Positions 8,111 through 17,382 of a stretch of DNA of 64,000 bases are shown here, in pieces. The DNA is from Thermococcus chitonophagus. GTDB taxonomy: Archaea > Methanobacteriota_B > Thermococci > Thermococcales > Thermococcaceae. Positions within the stretch are counted from its first letter, which is position 1, and each line of letters starts with the position of its first letter. Under the pieces are notes generated by a model, which did no database searches, had not been told where the DNA came from, and saw nothing but the letters and a program-made list of their open reading frames with translations. The stretch covers positions 600,978 to 664,977 of the forward strand of contig NZ_CP015193.1 in NCBI RefSeq assembly GCF_002214605.1, written 5' to 3'. The translations under genes were made by a program, and so were the position numbers.

Positions 8111-8120
8111 GCTATATATA
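8111..8120 (+). promoter_or_regulatory. TATA box for smc, in divergent lrgA/smc region
   Basis: GCTATATATA lies 36-45 bases before the smc ATG, which places the expected start of transcription about 13 bases before the gene, leaving room for the AGGTG ribosome site. The box is nearly symmetric and could also serve the leftward lrgA gene. Confidence 0.55.
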
Positions 8121-8155
8121 CCAATTTCTCGGCTTAGTTTGATAGGTGTTAAATA

Positions 8156-11100
8156 ATGCCCTACATAGAGAAGCTCGAGCTTAAGGGGTTCAAATCTTAC
8201 GGTAATAAGAAGGTTGTTATCCCCTTCTCGAAGGGTTTTACCGCGATAGTTGGAGCTAACGGTTCCGGAAAGAGCAACATTGGGGATGCAATACTCTTCG
8301 TCCTCGGTGGACTCTCGGCGAAAGCCATGAGGGCAACGAGGATTAGTGACCTAATATTCGCGGGAACAAAAAGCGAGCCCCCAGCTAAATATGCTGAGGT
8401 AGCTATATACTTCAACAATGAGGACAGGGGATTTCCAATAGATGAGGATGAAGTTGTAATTAAGAGAAGAGTCTACCCAGATGGAAGGAGCACTTACTGG
8501 CTAAACGGAAAGAGAGCTACAAGAAGCGAAATCCTTGATCTTTTAAGTGCCGCAATGATCTCTCCCGAGGGCTACAACATAGTCCTTCAGGGTGACATAA
8601 CGAAGTTCATCAAAATGAGCCCCACGGAAAGAAGGCTTATAATTGATGACATTTCAGGAATAGCGGAGTACGATGCTAAGAAGGAGAAGGCCCTTCAGGA
8701 GCTGAAGCAGGCTGAGGAGAACCTCGCAAGGGTTGATCTTCTCATAAGGGAAGTAAAGAAACAGCTTGACAAACTCGAGAAGGAGAGGAACGATGCCCTA
8801 CGGTACCTTGATCTGAAGGAGAGGGTGGAGAAGGCTAGGGTTGCCCTGCTTCTCGGTGAGATAAAGAGGCTTGAAGAGGAGTTGTCTTCAAACGAGGCGA
8901 AGAGGAGTAGTATAGAGGAAGAAATTGAATCACTTGAGAGGAGAATAGAGGAAGTAGCTAGACTTATCGTCGAGAAGGAAAATGAGCTGAAGAAAATAGA
9001 AGAGGAGCTTGAAAGGGAGAGTAGCGAGGAGGCCCTTAGGGTAACGAGGAAGATCGGTGAGATAAACTCCAAGATAGAGCTGGCCAAGAGGAACATTGAG
9101 GTTGGAAAGAAGGAGCTTGACGAAGCTCAAGTGAGGCTGATAAGGGCTAAAGATGAACTGAAAAAGGTTCTCAGCGAGATAGAGAAAACCAAGGGCGCGA
9201 TAAACAGGTGGTCTAAGAGGAGAGATTCCCTAATAGAGGAAATAAAGGCGAAAGAGGAGGAGAGGAACCTTTTAGTGGTAAGGTTGGGCGAGATAGACAG
9301 GACTTTCGCCGTTGCAAGGGAGGAGTTTGATTCAGTGGTTAGGGAACTGGAGAATGCTAAAAAGGAGCTCTACGAAGGAGAAGCTGAGATAAAAAGGCTT
9401 GAGAGTGAAAAGGAAAAGCTGCAGTCTCAAATTCTCGTTCTGAAGGCGAGGTTGCCCGGTATAGATGAGAAGGTTAGGGAGCTTAACTCTCTACTTGATG
9501 AGAAGAAGGCTCAGCTCAGCGAGCTGGAGGGCAAATTAACCTCCATCTCCTCCCGCAGGAGGAAGGTTGAGGGTGAAATTGAGAAAAAAGGAAGGGAATT
9601 GGAAAATGTAAAATCTAAGCTCAACTCCCTCGAAAGAGAACTAATAAAAGCTGAGGCTCAGAGCGAGATAAGGGGGAATAGAGCAATAGATGCCCTAAAG
9701 AGCTCGGGCATCCCTGGGATTTACGGAACCTTGGCTGAATTAATAAGGGTTAAGGATGGCCAATATTCGATTGCGGTTGAGGTTGCCCTCGGCAATAGGG
9801 CGGACAACGTAGTCGTTGAAGACGAGATTGTCGCCGAGAAGGCTATTAAGTTCCTGAAGGAGAACAGGCTTGGAAGACTAACCTTCCTCCCCTTGAACAA
9901 GATAAAGCCAAGGAAGCCAAATGATTCCGTTGGCATTCCAGTCACGGATGTAATCGAGTACGATCCCAGGATAGACAGTGCCGTTAGGTTCGCCCTAGGC
10001 GATACGGTCATAGTGTCCTCAATGGAGGAGGCAAGACCCCACATCGGTAAAGTCAGAATGGTGACCTTGGAGGGAGAGCTCTATGAGAAAAGCGGGGCCA
10101 TTACTGGAGGTCACTACAAGCCGAGAGGGTTGGCCGTAGATACGAGGAAGCTTAGGGAGGAAGTGGAGTCTCTAAAAGCCAAGAAGGAGGCTCTTGAGTC
10201 TGAGCTTAATTCCCTTAAAGTTGAGCTTAGGGCTTTGGAAAATCAAGGTTTTGAGCTTAGGATAAAGATCAGCGACATTGAAAAGGAAATAGAGATAACG
10301 AGGAAAGATCTCGATAGGCTTTTGGCCGAGAAAAAAGCAATAGAGGAGGAAATTAAGAATTCAGATGATAAAATAAAGAAAATAGAAGAGGCCATTCATG
10401 CCAAGAGGGGAGAGCTGGCAAAGCTCAGAGGGAGGATAGAGAGGCTTGAAAAGAAGAGAGATAAGCTGAAGAAAGCCCTCGAGAACCCCGAGGCTAGAGA
10501 ACTCAGCGAGAAAATAAGACTTATAGAGGGGGAGATAGCGAAGCTAAGGGAAGAGCTCAGTAGGGTAGAGAGCAAGCTTGAGGCCTTTGAATCGAGACTT
10601 AACGAGGAGTTACTCCCCAGGAAGGCTTCGTTAGAGGAGGAAATTGAGGGGTTGGTCAACAAGATAAATGCTCTCAAGGCCAACATAAAGGAGAATGAAG
10701 AAGCCCTTAAAGAGCTGACCAAAGAACTTGAATCGCTTAGGGAGGAGGAAAAAGAAGTTTATTCCAAGATAGAGAGGGCCAAAGAGAGCAGGAAGAACTT
10801 AGAGAAAGAAATCTCTTCACTAAGGAAGGAGAAAGAAGAGCTCTCTAAGAGGATTCAAGAGCTCAGAATAGAGGCAAACACTCTAAGGGTCAGGGATGTC
10901 CAGCTCAGGTCGGTGCTTGAGGAGAAGAAGTCACAGCTAAAGCATTTCGACAAGGAGATCATCAAGTCAATAAAGGAGATTCCCCTTGATCTCGAGGCCT
11001 TGAAGAGGGAAATAGAGGAGATGGAGGAAGAGATAAGGTCTCTAGAGCCCGTGAACATGAAGGCCATAGAGGACTTTGAGGTAGTGGAGAGGAGGTACCT

Positions 11101-11677
11101 CGAGCTGAAGAGTAAGAGGGAGAAGCTTGAGGCCGAGAAGGAGAGCATAATAGAGTTCATTAACGAGATAGAGAAGGAAAAGAAGAACGTCTTCATGAAG
11201 ACGTTTGAGGCCATAGCCAAGAACTTCTCAGAGCTATTCGCTAAGCTGTCTCCTGGGGGAAGCGCTAGGCTAATCTTGGAGAATCCAGAGGATCCATTCT
11301 CAGGAGGGCTCGAGATAGAGGCCAAGCCGGCTGGCAAGGATGTGAAGAGGATAGAGGCTATGAGCGGTGGAGAGAAGGCTTTAACAGCCTTAGCGTTTGT
11401 ATTCGCGATTCAGAAGTTCAAGCCTGCTCCGTTCTACCTCTTCGATGAGATAGATGCCCACTTGGATGATGCCAATGTGAAGAGGGTTGCAGACTTAATC
11501 AAGGAGTCCTCAAAGGAGAGCCAGTTCATAGTGATAACCCTTAGGGACGTTATGATGGCCAACGCGGACAAGATAATAGGGGTTTCAATGAGGGACGGCG
11601 TTAGCAAGGTGGTTTCGCTAAGCCTCGAGAAGGCCATGAGAATACTTGAGGAGATAAGGAGGAGGCAGAATGTTTGA
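8156..11677 (+). CDS. smc: Chromosome segregation ATPase SMC
   Basis: The 1173-residue SMC protein that, with the kleisin ScpA, forms the condensin-like ring organising the chromosome. Visible parts in order: N-terminal ATPase half with Walker A GANGSGKSN (about 33-41) and the Q-loop VLQGDITKFI; long coiled coil with E/K/R heptads (about 170-490); hinge domain (about 500-660, with GIPGIYGTLAELI and GGxG-type EKSGAITGGH at its end); return coiled coil (about 665-1010); C-terminal ATPase half with signature MSGGEKALTAL and Walker B FYLFDEIDAHLDD. Length fits the family. Start ATG at 8156 is preceded by AGGTGTTAAATA. Its last 8 bases overlap the HEPN gene, so smc, HEPN, MNT and scpA form one translation-coupled unit. 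Confidence 0.98.
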   Translation: MPYIEKLELKGFKSYGNKKVVIPFSKGFTAIVGANGSGKSNIGDAILFVLGGLSAKAMRATRISDLIFAGTKSEPPAKYAEVAIYFNNEDRGFPIDEDEVVIKRRVYPDGRSTYWLNGKRATRSEILDLLSAAMISPEGYNIVLQGDITKFIKMSPTERRLIIDDISGIAEYDAKKEKALQELKQAEENLARVDLLIREVKKQLDKLEKERNDALRYLDLKERVEKARVALLLGEIKRLEEELSSNEAKRSSIEEEIESLERRIEEVARLIVEKENELKKIEEELERESSEEALRVTRKIGEINSKIELAKRNIEVGKKELDEAQVRLIRAKDELKKVLSEIEKTKGAINRWSKRRDSLIEEIKAKEEERNLLVVRLGEIDRTFAVAREEFDSVVRELENAKKELYEGEAEIKRLESEKEKLQSQILVLKARLPGIDEKVRELNSLLDEKKAQLSELEGKLTSISSRRRKVEGEIEKKGRELENVKSKLNSLERELIKAEAQSEIRGNRAIDALKSSGIPGIYGTLAELIRVKDGQYSIAVEVALGNRADNVVVEDEIVAEKAIKFLKENRLGRLTFLPLNKIKPRKPNDSVGIPVTDVIEYDPRIDSAVRFALGDTVIVSSMEEARPHIGKVRMVTLEGELYEKSGAITGGHYKPRGLAVDTRKLREEVESLKAKKEALESELNSLKVELRALENQGFELRIKISDIEKEIEITRKDLDRLLAEKKAIEEEIKNSDDKIKKIEEAIHAKRGELAKLRGRIERLEKKRDKLKKALENPEARELSEKIRLIEGEIAKLREELSRVESKLEAFESRLNEELLPRKASLEEEIEGLVNKINALKANIKENEEALKELTKELESLREEEKEVYSKIERAKESRKNLEKEISSLRKEKEELSKRIQELRIEANTLRVRDVQLRSVLEEKKSQLKHFDKEIIKSIKEIPLDLEALKREIEEMEEEIRSLEPVNMKAIEDFEVVERRYLELKSKREKLEAEKESIIEFINEIEKEKKNVFMKTFEAIAKNFSELFAKLSPGGSARLILENPEDPFSGGLEIEAKPAGKDVKRIEAMSGGEKALTALAFVFAIQKFKPAPFYLFDEIDAHLDDANVKRVADLIKESSKESQFIVITLRDVMMANADKIIGVSMRDGVSKVVSLSLEKAMRILEEIRRRQNV

Positions 11678-12080
11678 CAGGGAGGAATTTGAAAGATGGA
11701 TCAGGCAGGCCGAATATACACTTAGGAGTGCTCGAGCTGATGCTGAGAGCGGATTCTATTCATGGGCATGCTTTAAGGCTCAGCAAGCAGCAGAATTCGC
11801 TGTTAAAGGGCTGTTGCTTGGTCTAGGGATTCCTGCCTATGGCCACTCCACTGCTAAACTCCTTTCCATTCTCATATCTCAGGGTATTGAAGTTCCTCAG
11901 GAGATCCTTAGAATCGCTAGGGTTCTTGATAGGCTCTACATTCCAGCGAGATATCCAGATGCTCATGTTGAGGGCGCCCCATATGAATTCTACGATAAAA
12001 GAGATGCTGAAGAAGCAATAAATCTTGCTGAGACAATATTAAAATTCGTCATGGAGGTCGCTAAATGGAAGACAGAATAA
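11670..12080 (+). CDS. HEPN domain protein (HepT-like putative RNase toxin)
   Basis: A 136-residue, all-helical HEPN protein of the kind that pairs with minimal nucleotidyltransferases. Conserved segments are WIRQAEYTLRSAR near the N-terminus, SWACFKAQQAAEFAVKGLL (the classic HEPN helix), YGHSTAKLL, and IPARYPDAHVEG, which contains an R-x4-H (RYPDAH), the spacing of HEPN RNase catalytic residues. In the best-studied pair (HepT/MntA) the toxin is an RNase silenced by AMP transfer onto a tyrosine; tyrosines flank the motif here (LYIPARY, YEFYDKR). Its ATG lies within the last codons of smc, overlapping by 8 bases, and its end overlaps the MNT gene by 16 bases. Toxin activity is inferred from family and pairing. 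Confidence 0.85.
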   Translation: MFDREEFERWIRQAEYTLRSARADAESGFYSWACFKAQQAAEFAVKGLLLGLGIPAYGHSTAKLLSILISQGIEVPQEILRIARVLDRLYIPARYPDAHVEGAPYEFYDKRDAEEAINLAETILKFVMEVAKWKTE

Positions 12081-12478
12081 TGAATGACATAAGGGAGTAC
12101 ATTGAAACACTTAAAAAACACGGGATTAATGTCTTACTTGCTGTAGTTTTTGGTTCATTTGCCAAGGGAACTTATGGGTTAGGTAGTGATGTTGACCTTT
12201 TTATAGTAGCGAGAAATCTTCCTGAGGACTTCGATGAGAGATTAAAACTACTGTACCTCCTAAATGAGACCGAGACGGTAATAGATCCAAAAGCTTATAC
12301 GCTGGAGGAAGTCGAGAAAATGTTTGCAAAGGGTCATTTACTCCTCCTCGAACTTTCTGAGCATGGGAAGGTAATATATGTGGGAGATAATGAATATCTG
12401 GAGAAATTTTTTAGGAAGCTTAGAGCTCTAAAAGGGAGATACAGGCGGATAAATAATGCTTGGATCAAGGTGGTTTGA
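12065..12478 (+). CDS. Minimal nucleotidyltransferase (MntA-like putative antitoxin)
   Basis: A 137-residue polymerase-beta-fold nucleotidyltransferase. The active-site pattern G-S-x10-D-x-D is plain in GSFAKGTYGLGSDVDLFIVA at about residues 29-48, and a third acidic residue is likely in TVIDPKAY. MntA-type proteins transfer AMP to a tyrosine of the partner HEPN toxin and so neutralise it. I keep the ATG at 12065, which has GGAGGT six bases upstream (12053-12058); the ATG at 12080 lacks one. The TGA stop touches the scpA ATG with no gap, so the pair is tightly embedded between smc and scpA. Confidence 0.87.
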   Translation: MEDRIMNDIREYIETLKKHGINVLLAVVFGSFAKGTYGLGSDVDLFIVARNLPEDFDERLKLLYLLNETETVIDPKAYTLEEVEKMFAKGHLLLLELSEHGKVIYVGDNEYLEKFFRKLRALKGRYRRINNAWIKVV

Positions 12479-13135
12479 ATGGAGTCCAGATTTGAGCCCG
12501 AAGTAACTCCCGTCGACATTCTCTTACAGCTCGTGAGAATGGGTAAAGTGGATCCATGGAATATTGACATAGTTGATCTAACTGAGAAGTACATAAAGAT
12601 GCTTAGGCAGATGCAGGAGCTTGACCTCAGAATTTCTGCTAGGGCAATTTTGGCTGCGGCAATTCTCGTCAGAATGAAGAGCGAGGCTTTACTTCGAGAA
12701 GACGAGAAAAAAGAGGGGGAAAAGGAGGAAGAAAAAATAAGGGTTGAAGTTGACCCGCTGGTTCCCCCATTGAGGAGGGTTGAACGCTACTACACCCTTG
12801 ACGATCTGATCGAGGCTTTAATGGATGCCCTTGAGGAGGCAGAGAGGAGGAAGCCCAGGAAAAAGAAGAAGGTAGAGATAGAGGAAGAAATATTCGTTGT
12901 TGATGACTTTAGAGTTGACATAGAGAAGCACGTGAACAGGCTTTACCAGATTGTGAAGGAATTATACAGGGAAACAGGGAAGCCGATAAGGTTCTGGGAT
13001 CTAGTGTTTGATGTTGATCCTAAAATTATAGCTAGAACTTTCCTCTATCTCTTGTTCCTCGAGAACATGGGCAAGGTGGAGATGGTGCAGGAAGAGCCCT
13101 TTGGTGAGATACTTGTTGTTCCTCTTGAGTCTTAG
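12479..13135 (+). CDS. scpA: Segregation and condensation protein ScpA (kleisin)
   Basis: The 218-residue kleisin that bridges the SMC heads. The N-terminal part (EVTPVDILLQLVRMGKVDPW and IDIVDLTEKYIKML) is the ScpA SMC-binding region; a charged middle (EKKEGEKEEEKIRVE) follows; the C-terminal winged helix (FWDLVFDVDPKIIARTFLYLL) binds the other SMC head. Start ATG at 12479 directly follows the MNT stop. It belongs functionally with smc, yet two unrelated genes separate them. Confidence 0.93.
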   Translation: MESRFEPEVTPVDILLQLVRMGKVDPWNIDIVDLTEKYIKMLRQMQELDLRISARAILAAAILVRMKSEALLREDEKKEGEKEEEKIRVEVDPLVPPLRRVERYYTLDDLIEALMDALEEAERRKPRKKKKVEIEEEIFVVDDFRVDIEKHVNRLYQIVKELYRETGKPIRFWDLVFDVDPKIIARTFLYLLFLENMGKVEMVQEEPFGEILVVPLES

Positions 13136-13185
13136 AAAATTTTATATATTATGGGTAGTAAATTGTCTTTTTGAGGGCAAGCTTA

Positions 13186-13437
13186 ATGGATGCGTGGGTA
13201 GGTACTGCTATATTACTAGGTATTTCCCTCGTGGTATACCTCCTGCTAAGGGCTAGGGGATACTCGAAGGCGAAGGCGGGACTGTCCGCTATTATAACCT
13301 ATATGATAGTCGGAATAGTGCAAGTAGAACTCTTAGACTGGAGTGTTAGTCCTTGGGTAGTCGTGATTCCGGGGATTTTTGTAGCATTTCTCGATATTAT
13401 CCAGCTTCGCATGGCTGAGCACCACCAAAAGGCCTGA
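13186..13437 (+). CDS. Small membrane protein, 83 residues
   Basis: A protein with three hydrophobic stretches (about 6-24, 36-54 and 58-75) joined by the basic loop RARGYSKAKAG. It looks like a Thermococcales-specific integral membrane protein with no family I can name. I place the start at the ATG at 13186, after GAGGG; a TTG at 13171 in frame is possible. A TTTTATATATT box at 13139-13149 gives it its own promoter after scpA. The next membrane gene begins 10 bases after its stop, so the two are probably cotranscribed. Confidence 0.7.
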   Translation: MDAWVGTAILLGISLVVYLLLRARGYSKAKAGLSAIITYMIVGIVQVELLDWSVSPWVVVIPGIFVAFLDIIQLRMAEHHQKA

Positions 13438-13447
13438 GGTGATGGCT

Positions 13448-13816
13448 ATGGTTGTGGGAAAAAGGTTTGTTTCCGCTCTCTTTGTAGTGTTTTCAGCGGG
13501 AACAGCAACAGGACTGGCTAAATATTACTCCCCCGTAGTTGCGGTGGCCCTAGCAACTGCAACGGTGGCACTGGCACTTTTGTTGCCTTGGCTCATAGTC
13601 TCAGCGATCTCAAAGAAAAAGCACAGATACTCAGTTCCACTGGCGTTTTTATCGGCCTCCCTATGGGAATTCGCATGCTCTTACCTCGCTAAACTCCTAG
13701 ACTATCCACTCTGGAACATGTTCCTCTTTGCGGGACTTGGAGGGCTTATCACGGTGGTTTTCACGATGGTTGATGCCTTAACAAAACCCAGGAGGCACTC
13801 AGCTGAAGTAAAATAG
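13448..13816 (+). CDS. Membrane protein, 122 residues
   Basis: An unrecognised membrane protein with four hydrophobic segments. It begins MVVGKRFVSALFVVFSAGTA and has a short basic loop (SKKKHRYSVP). Start is chosen at the ATG at 13448, because GAGGTGAT lies at the right distance; ATG 13442 and GTG 13439 are in frame but sit on the ribosome site. It follows the previous membrane gene closely. Its 3' end overlaps the convergent gene at 13799 by 18 bases. Confidence 0.68.
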   Translation: MVVGKRFVSALFVVFSAGTATGLAKYYSPVVAVALATATVALALLLPWLIVSAISKKKHRYSVPLAFLSASLWEFACSYLAKLLDYPLWNMFLFAGLGGLITVVFTMVDALTKPRRHSAEVK

Positions 13817-14233
13817 CACTCTCTCCCATCTCTTTGCCGGCCTGAAGGTTAAAGCAAGTAGCGGTTCCTGGGTGCCTATGTACATAGATTTCTTTTCCCT
13901 GTTTATGTAAAAGTAGTACTTTCCTGGGGGTATTTCGCAGAGAAATTTCCTGGGTTTCGTTATCTTTACAAGCTTTTTATCCCAGAACACGCACTCATAG
14001 GTATCTTCAATGTCCCTAACCCTCTCGACAATTTCCTTTAAATCAAGAAGCTCGCCGTTAAGCTTTACGGCGACTAGAGTTTTCTTGCCGTTCGTGAAAA
14101 TTACCGTGTCCTCGATCTCAACCCTTACGGCATCTCTTAGAAAAGAAAAGAGGGCGGAATAAATCCTATCCAGCTTTCTCTTCTTTACTAGTCTTTTGGC
14201 TATTCTCTCCTTTGCGTGGTTTGTAAGTATCAT
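13799..14233 (-). CDS. Uncharacterised protein, 144 residues
   Basis: A soluble basic protein beginning [20 protein letters not shown]. The N-terminal pattern [10 protein letters not shown] resembles the start of small toxin-like DUF4258 folds, but the rest ([45 protein letters not shown]) does not let me assign it. Its ATG overlaps the pyrG stop codon (14230-14233), so it is translated as the second gene of a pyrG operon. Function unknown. Confidence 0.72.
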   Translation of the reverse strand: MILTNHAKERIAKRLVKKRKLDRIYSALFSFLRDAVRVEIEDTVIFTNGKKTLVAVKLNGELLDLKEIVERVRDIEDTYECVFWDKKLVKITKPRKFLCEIPPGKYYFYINREKKSMYIGTQEPLLALTFRPAKRWERVLFYFS

Positions 14234-15831
14234 TTCTCCTGCTTGTACTCTTTTGCGGCCTTTACCAACCCGTGAAATACTGGGGCTGGCCTCATGGGTC
14301 TCGACTTAAACTCTGGGTGGAACTGGGTTGCTATGAAGTATCTCTTGTCCGGCAACTCGAGTATCTCCATCCTCCTCTCATCATCCCCTGCTATTCCGCT
14401 GAACACTAATCCAGCCTTCTCAAAGGCCTCGATGTAGTCCGGATTAACCTCCCAGCGGTGCCTGTGCCTTTCGTAAACAAGCTCCTTCCTGTACAGGCTG
14501 TACGCTAGGGTTCCCTTCTTTATCTTCACAGGATAAGCCCCCAGCCTCATGGTTCCTCCAAGCTTATCTAGGTTTCTCTGTTCGGGCATTAGATCTACCA
14601 CAGGATAGGGCGTTTGTGGATCTATCTCGGTTGAGTGTGCACCTTTCATCCCCAGGACGTTCCTTGCGAATTCAACAACGGTAAGCTGGAACCCAAAGCA
14701 TATTCCCAGGAAGGGAATATCGTTCTCTCTTGCATACCTAATGGTCATTATCTTGCCCTCTGAGCCCCTCGCCCCAAATCCTCCTGGGACTATTATTCCA
14801 TCAACACCTTCCAACAGCTTTGTTCCATGCTCCTCTATATCTTCAGCCTCAACCCACCTTATCTTTACCTTAACCTCATTGCTCACGCTTGCATGCTTTA
14901 GGGCTTCCTTTATGCTCAGGTAAGAATCGGTAAGCTTTACGTATTTGCCTACAACCGCTATTTCAACGGTGTCTTGAAGGGCCTTGTACTTAGCTACCAT
15001 CTTTTCCCATTCCTTCAAATTGGGCTCCCTATCTTCGAGGCCGAGCCTTTTCGTTAAGTATTTCCCTAGTCCTTCCCTCTCGAGGAGCAGGGGAACTTCA
15101 TAAGTATCTTCAACGTCGTAAGCACTTATCACGGCTTCCTCGGGAACGTTCGTGAATAGGCTTATCTTCTTCCTTGCAGATTCCTCGAGGGGATCTTCGC
15201 TCCTTGCCACTATTGCGTCTGGCTGGATTCCTAGGCTCCTGAGCTCTTTCACGCTGTGCTGAGTTGGCTTAGTCTTCTGCTCCCCAACCACCTTCAGCTT
15301 TGGAACGTACGTAACGTGAACAAATGCAACGTTTTCTCTTCCCTCTTCAAGTTGCATCTGTCTCGCTGCTTCGAGAAACGGCATGCTCTCTATATCCCCA
15401 ACTGTTCCTCCAATTTCAACTACAACAATGTCGTAATCCTTGGCTATTTCCCTTATTCTCCTCTTAATTTCGTCCGTTATGTGGGGAATAACTTGAACCG
15501 TAGCTCCTAGATACTCCCCTTTCCTTTCCTTCTCTATGACCGTTGAATAGACCTTTCCAGTTGTTATGTTGTGGTCGAACGTTAAATTAGTGTCAAGAAA
15601 CCTCTCATAATTCCCTAAGTCTAAGTCAACTTCTCCTCCATCGTCAAGAACAAAAACTTCCCCATGCTGATAGGGGTTCATTGTACCGGCGTCATAGTTG
15701 AGATAGGGATCTATCTTGATGTTCGTCGTTGTGTACCCTCTCGCTTTCATTAGAAGTCCTATTGAAGCGCTAGTAATTCCTTTCCCAAGACCGCTCACTA
15801 CTCCACCCGTTACGAAGATGAACTTCGTCAT
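14230..15831 (-). CDS. pyrG: CTP synthase (glutamine-hydrolysing)
   Basis: Makes CTP from UTP, ATP and glutamine, the last step of pyrimidine nucleotide synthesis. The 533-residue protein has the synthase domain first ([39 protein letters not shown]) and a class I glutamine amidotransferase domain second, with nucleophile Cys in [10 protein letters not shown] and the His/Glu pair in [12 protein letters not shown]. The motif G-I-C-F-G-F-Q differs slightly from the usual G-I-C-L-G-M-Q but keeps the catalytic Cys. Start is the ATG at 15831; an in-frame upstream ATG at 15891 precedes a non-conserved stretch. TTTTAAATCA at 15851-15860 sits 25 bases before the ATG, fitting a leaderless mRNA. Confidence 0.97.
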   Translation of the reverse strand: MTKFIFVTGGVVSGLGKGITSASIGLLMKARGYTTTNIKIDPYLNYDAGTMNPYQHGEVFVLDDGGEVDLDLGNYERFLDTNLTFDHNITTGKVYSTVIEKERKGEYLGATVQVIPHITDEIKRRIREIAKDYDIVVVEIGGTVGDIESMPFLEAARQMQLEEGRENVAFVHVTYVPKLKVVGEQKTKPTQHSVKELRSLGIQPDAIVARSEDPLEESARKKISLFTNVPEEAVISAYDVEDTYEVPLLLEREGLGKYLTKRLGLEDREPNLKEWEKMVAKYKALQDTVEIAVVGKYVKLTDSYLSIKEALKHASVSNEVKVKIRWVEAEDIEEHGTKLLEGVDGIIVPGGFGARGSEGKIMTIRYARENDIPFLGICFGFQLTVVEFARNVLGMKGAHSTEIDPQTPYPVVDLMPEQRNLDKLGGTMRLGAYPVKIKKGTLAYSLYRKELVYERHRHRWEVNPDYIEAFEKAGLVFSGIAGDDERRMEILELPDKRYFIATQFHPEFKSRPMRPAPVFHGLVKAAKEYKQEK

Positions 15832-15963
15832 AGTTGAGGGCTGGTAGGGTTGATTTAAAATCTTTCGTTCCTTTGATAATTTTATCTTCATAAAACTTTT
15901 AAGTGAAAATCACCAAATATTAGCGGGAATTCCAAGAGAAAAGCGATTTTAAGGGTGATAATG

Positions 15964-17382
15964 ATGAATGAAGGGGATATTAGGGAGCAGTTAAGACCAT
16001 TTTTTGAGCCGAGAGCTGTTGCAATAATTGGAGCAACTAACAAGAGGGGAAAGGTCGGAAATGTCATCTTCGAGAACTTTAAGAGGAACAAAGAGAAGGG
16101 GATCTTCAAGGGTAATATCTATCCCGTTAATCCAAAACTTGACGAGATTGAGGGTTACAAAGTTTATCATGACGTTTCTGAGTTGCCCGATGATACCGAT
16201 CTAGCTGTAATTGCAATCCCGGCTCCTGCCGTCCCAGAGACTATGAAGAAGATAGCTGAAAAGGGAATTAAGGCAGTGATTATCATTACTGGGGGATTTG
16301 GTGAGCTTGGCGAGGAAGGAAAGAGGATGGAGAGGGAAATACTTGAGATAGCTAGGGCCCATGGAATAAGGATCATCGGGCCTAACTGCGTTGGAGTTTA
16401 CGCCCCGGATACCGGCGTTGATACAGTATTCCTCCCAGAGGAGAAGATGGATAGACCGCAGAGTGGGCCGATAGCATTCATAAGCCAGAGTGGAGCTTTT
16501 GCCGCCGCAATGCTCGACTGGGCCGCAATGGCTGGAATTGGTATTGGTAAGATGGTTAGTTATGGAAACAAGATAGATGTTGATGACGCTGATTTGATGG
16601 AGTATTTCGCCCACGATGATCAGATCAAGGTAATGACGTTCTACATTGAGGGCGTTAAGGATGGAAGGAAGTTCATGGAAGTCGCCAAGAAAGTTACAAA
16701 GATAAAGCCGATAATAGCCCTGAAGAGCGGAAGGACTGAGTATGGGGCTAAAGCCGCATCCTCTCATACGGGCTCGCTTGCAGGTCAGGACGTAATTTAT
16801 GATGCAGTGTTCAAGCAGACTGGAATCATTAGGGCTGAGGACTTTGAGCACATGTTCGACTTAGCTAAGGCCTTCGCAAAGTGCAAGCTTCCCAAGGGCG
16901 ACAGGATAGGGATAATAACTGATGGTGGTGGGGCTGGAGTCATGGCGAGTGATGCCGTAGCTAAGTTCGGTCTTAAGCTTGCCGAACTAAGCGAAGAGAC
17001 TATAAAGTTCCTGAGGGAAAGGTTCCCGCCCCATGCAGTCGTTGGCAATCCAACGGACGTTGTGGGGGATACAGACGCAGAGAGGTACAGGCTTGCCCTT
17101 GAAGCTTTCACCAAGGATCCAAACGTTGATGCAATCCTTGTAATTGTTCTATTCCAAGTTCCACTGTTAGATGAAGAGGAAGTCATAAATATTATAGCTG
17201 ATTACGCAAAGAAGAGTGAGAAGCCGATAGTTGCCGTCGCAATGGGGGGTTATAAGACGGACAAATATGCTAGAATGTTAGAGGAGAAAGGTGTTCCGGT
17301 TTATCCGACCCCTGAGAGGGGTGTTAGGGCTTTAGCTGGCTTGGTTAGATATGCCAAATATCTTAGGGGGAATGAGAAATGA
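15964..17382 (+). CDS. Acetyl-CoA synthetase (ADP-forming), alpha subunit
   Basis: The alpha subunit of an NDP-forming acyl-CoA synthetase, which converts acyl-CoA, ADP and phosphate to acid, CoA and ATP, an energy-yielding end step of peptide and sugar fermentation in Thermococcales. The 472-residue protein has the CoA-binding Rossmann domain (AVAIIGATNKRGKVGN), the ligase domain with ISQSGAFAAAMLDWA, and the phospho-accepting His in AASSHTGSLAG near residue 268. Start is the ATG at 15964 (after GGTGAT); GTG 15955 and ATG 15961 are alternatives. ACTTTTAAGTG at 15895-15904 is a likely promoter. It overlaps the beta gene by four bases. By context it resembles the third alpha isoform of P. furiosus rather than isoform I. 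Confidence 0.93.
   Translation: MNEGDIREQLRPFFEPRAVAIIGATNKRGKVGNVIFENFKRNKEKGIFKGNIYPVNPKLDEIEGYKVYHDVSELPDDTDLAVIAIPAPAVPETMKKIAEKGIKAVIIITGGFGELGEEGKRMEREILEIARAHGIRIIGPNCVGVYAPDTGVDTVFLPEEKMDRPQSGPIAFISQSGAFAAAMLDWAAMAGIGIGKMVSYGNKIDVDDADLMEYFAHDDQIKVMTFYIEGVKDGRKFMEVAKKVTKIKPIIALKSGRTEYGAKAASSHTGSLAGQDVIYDAVFKQTGIIRAEDFEHMFDLAKAFAKCKLPKGDRIGIITDGGGAGVMASDAVAKFGLKLAELSEETIKFLRERFPPHAVVGNPTDVVGDTDAERYRLALEAFTKDPNVDAILVIVLFQVPLLDEEEVINIIADYAKKSEKPIVAVAMGGYKTDKYARMLEEKGVPVYPTPERGVRALAGLVRYAKYLRGNEK

Noticed and set aside
8197-11637. Long open frames antisense to smc
   Set aside because: They mirror the Glu/Lys-rich coiled coil and give Ser/Leu-rich nonsense proteins without ribosome sites.
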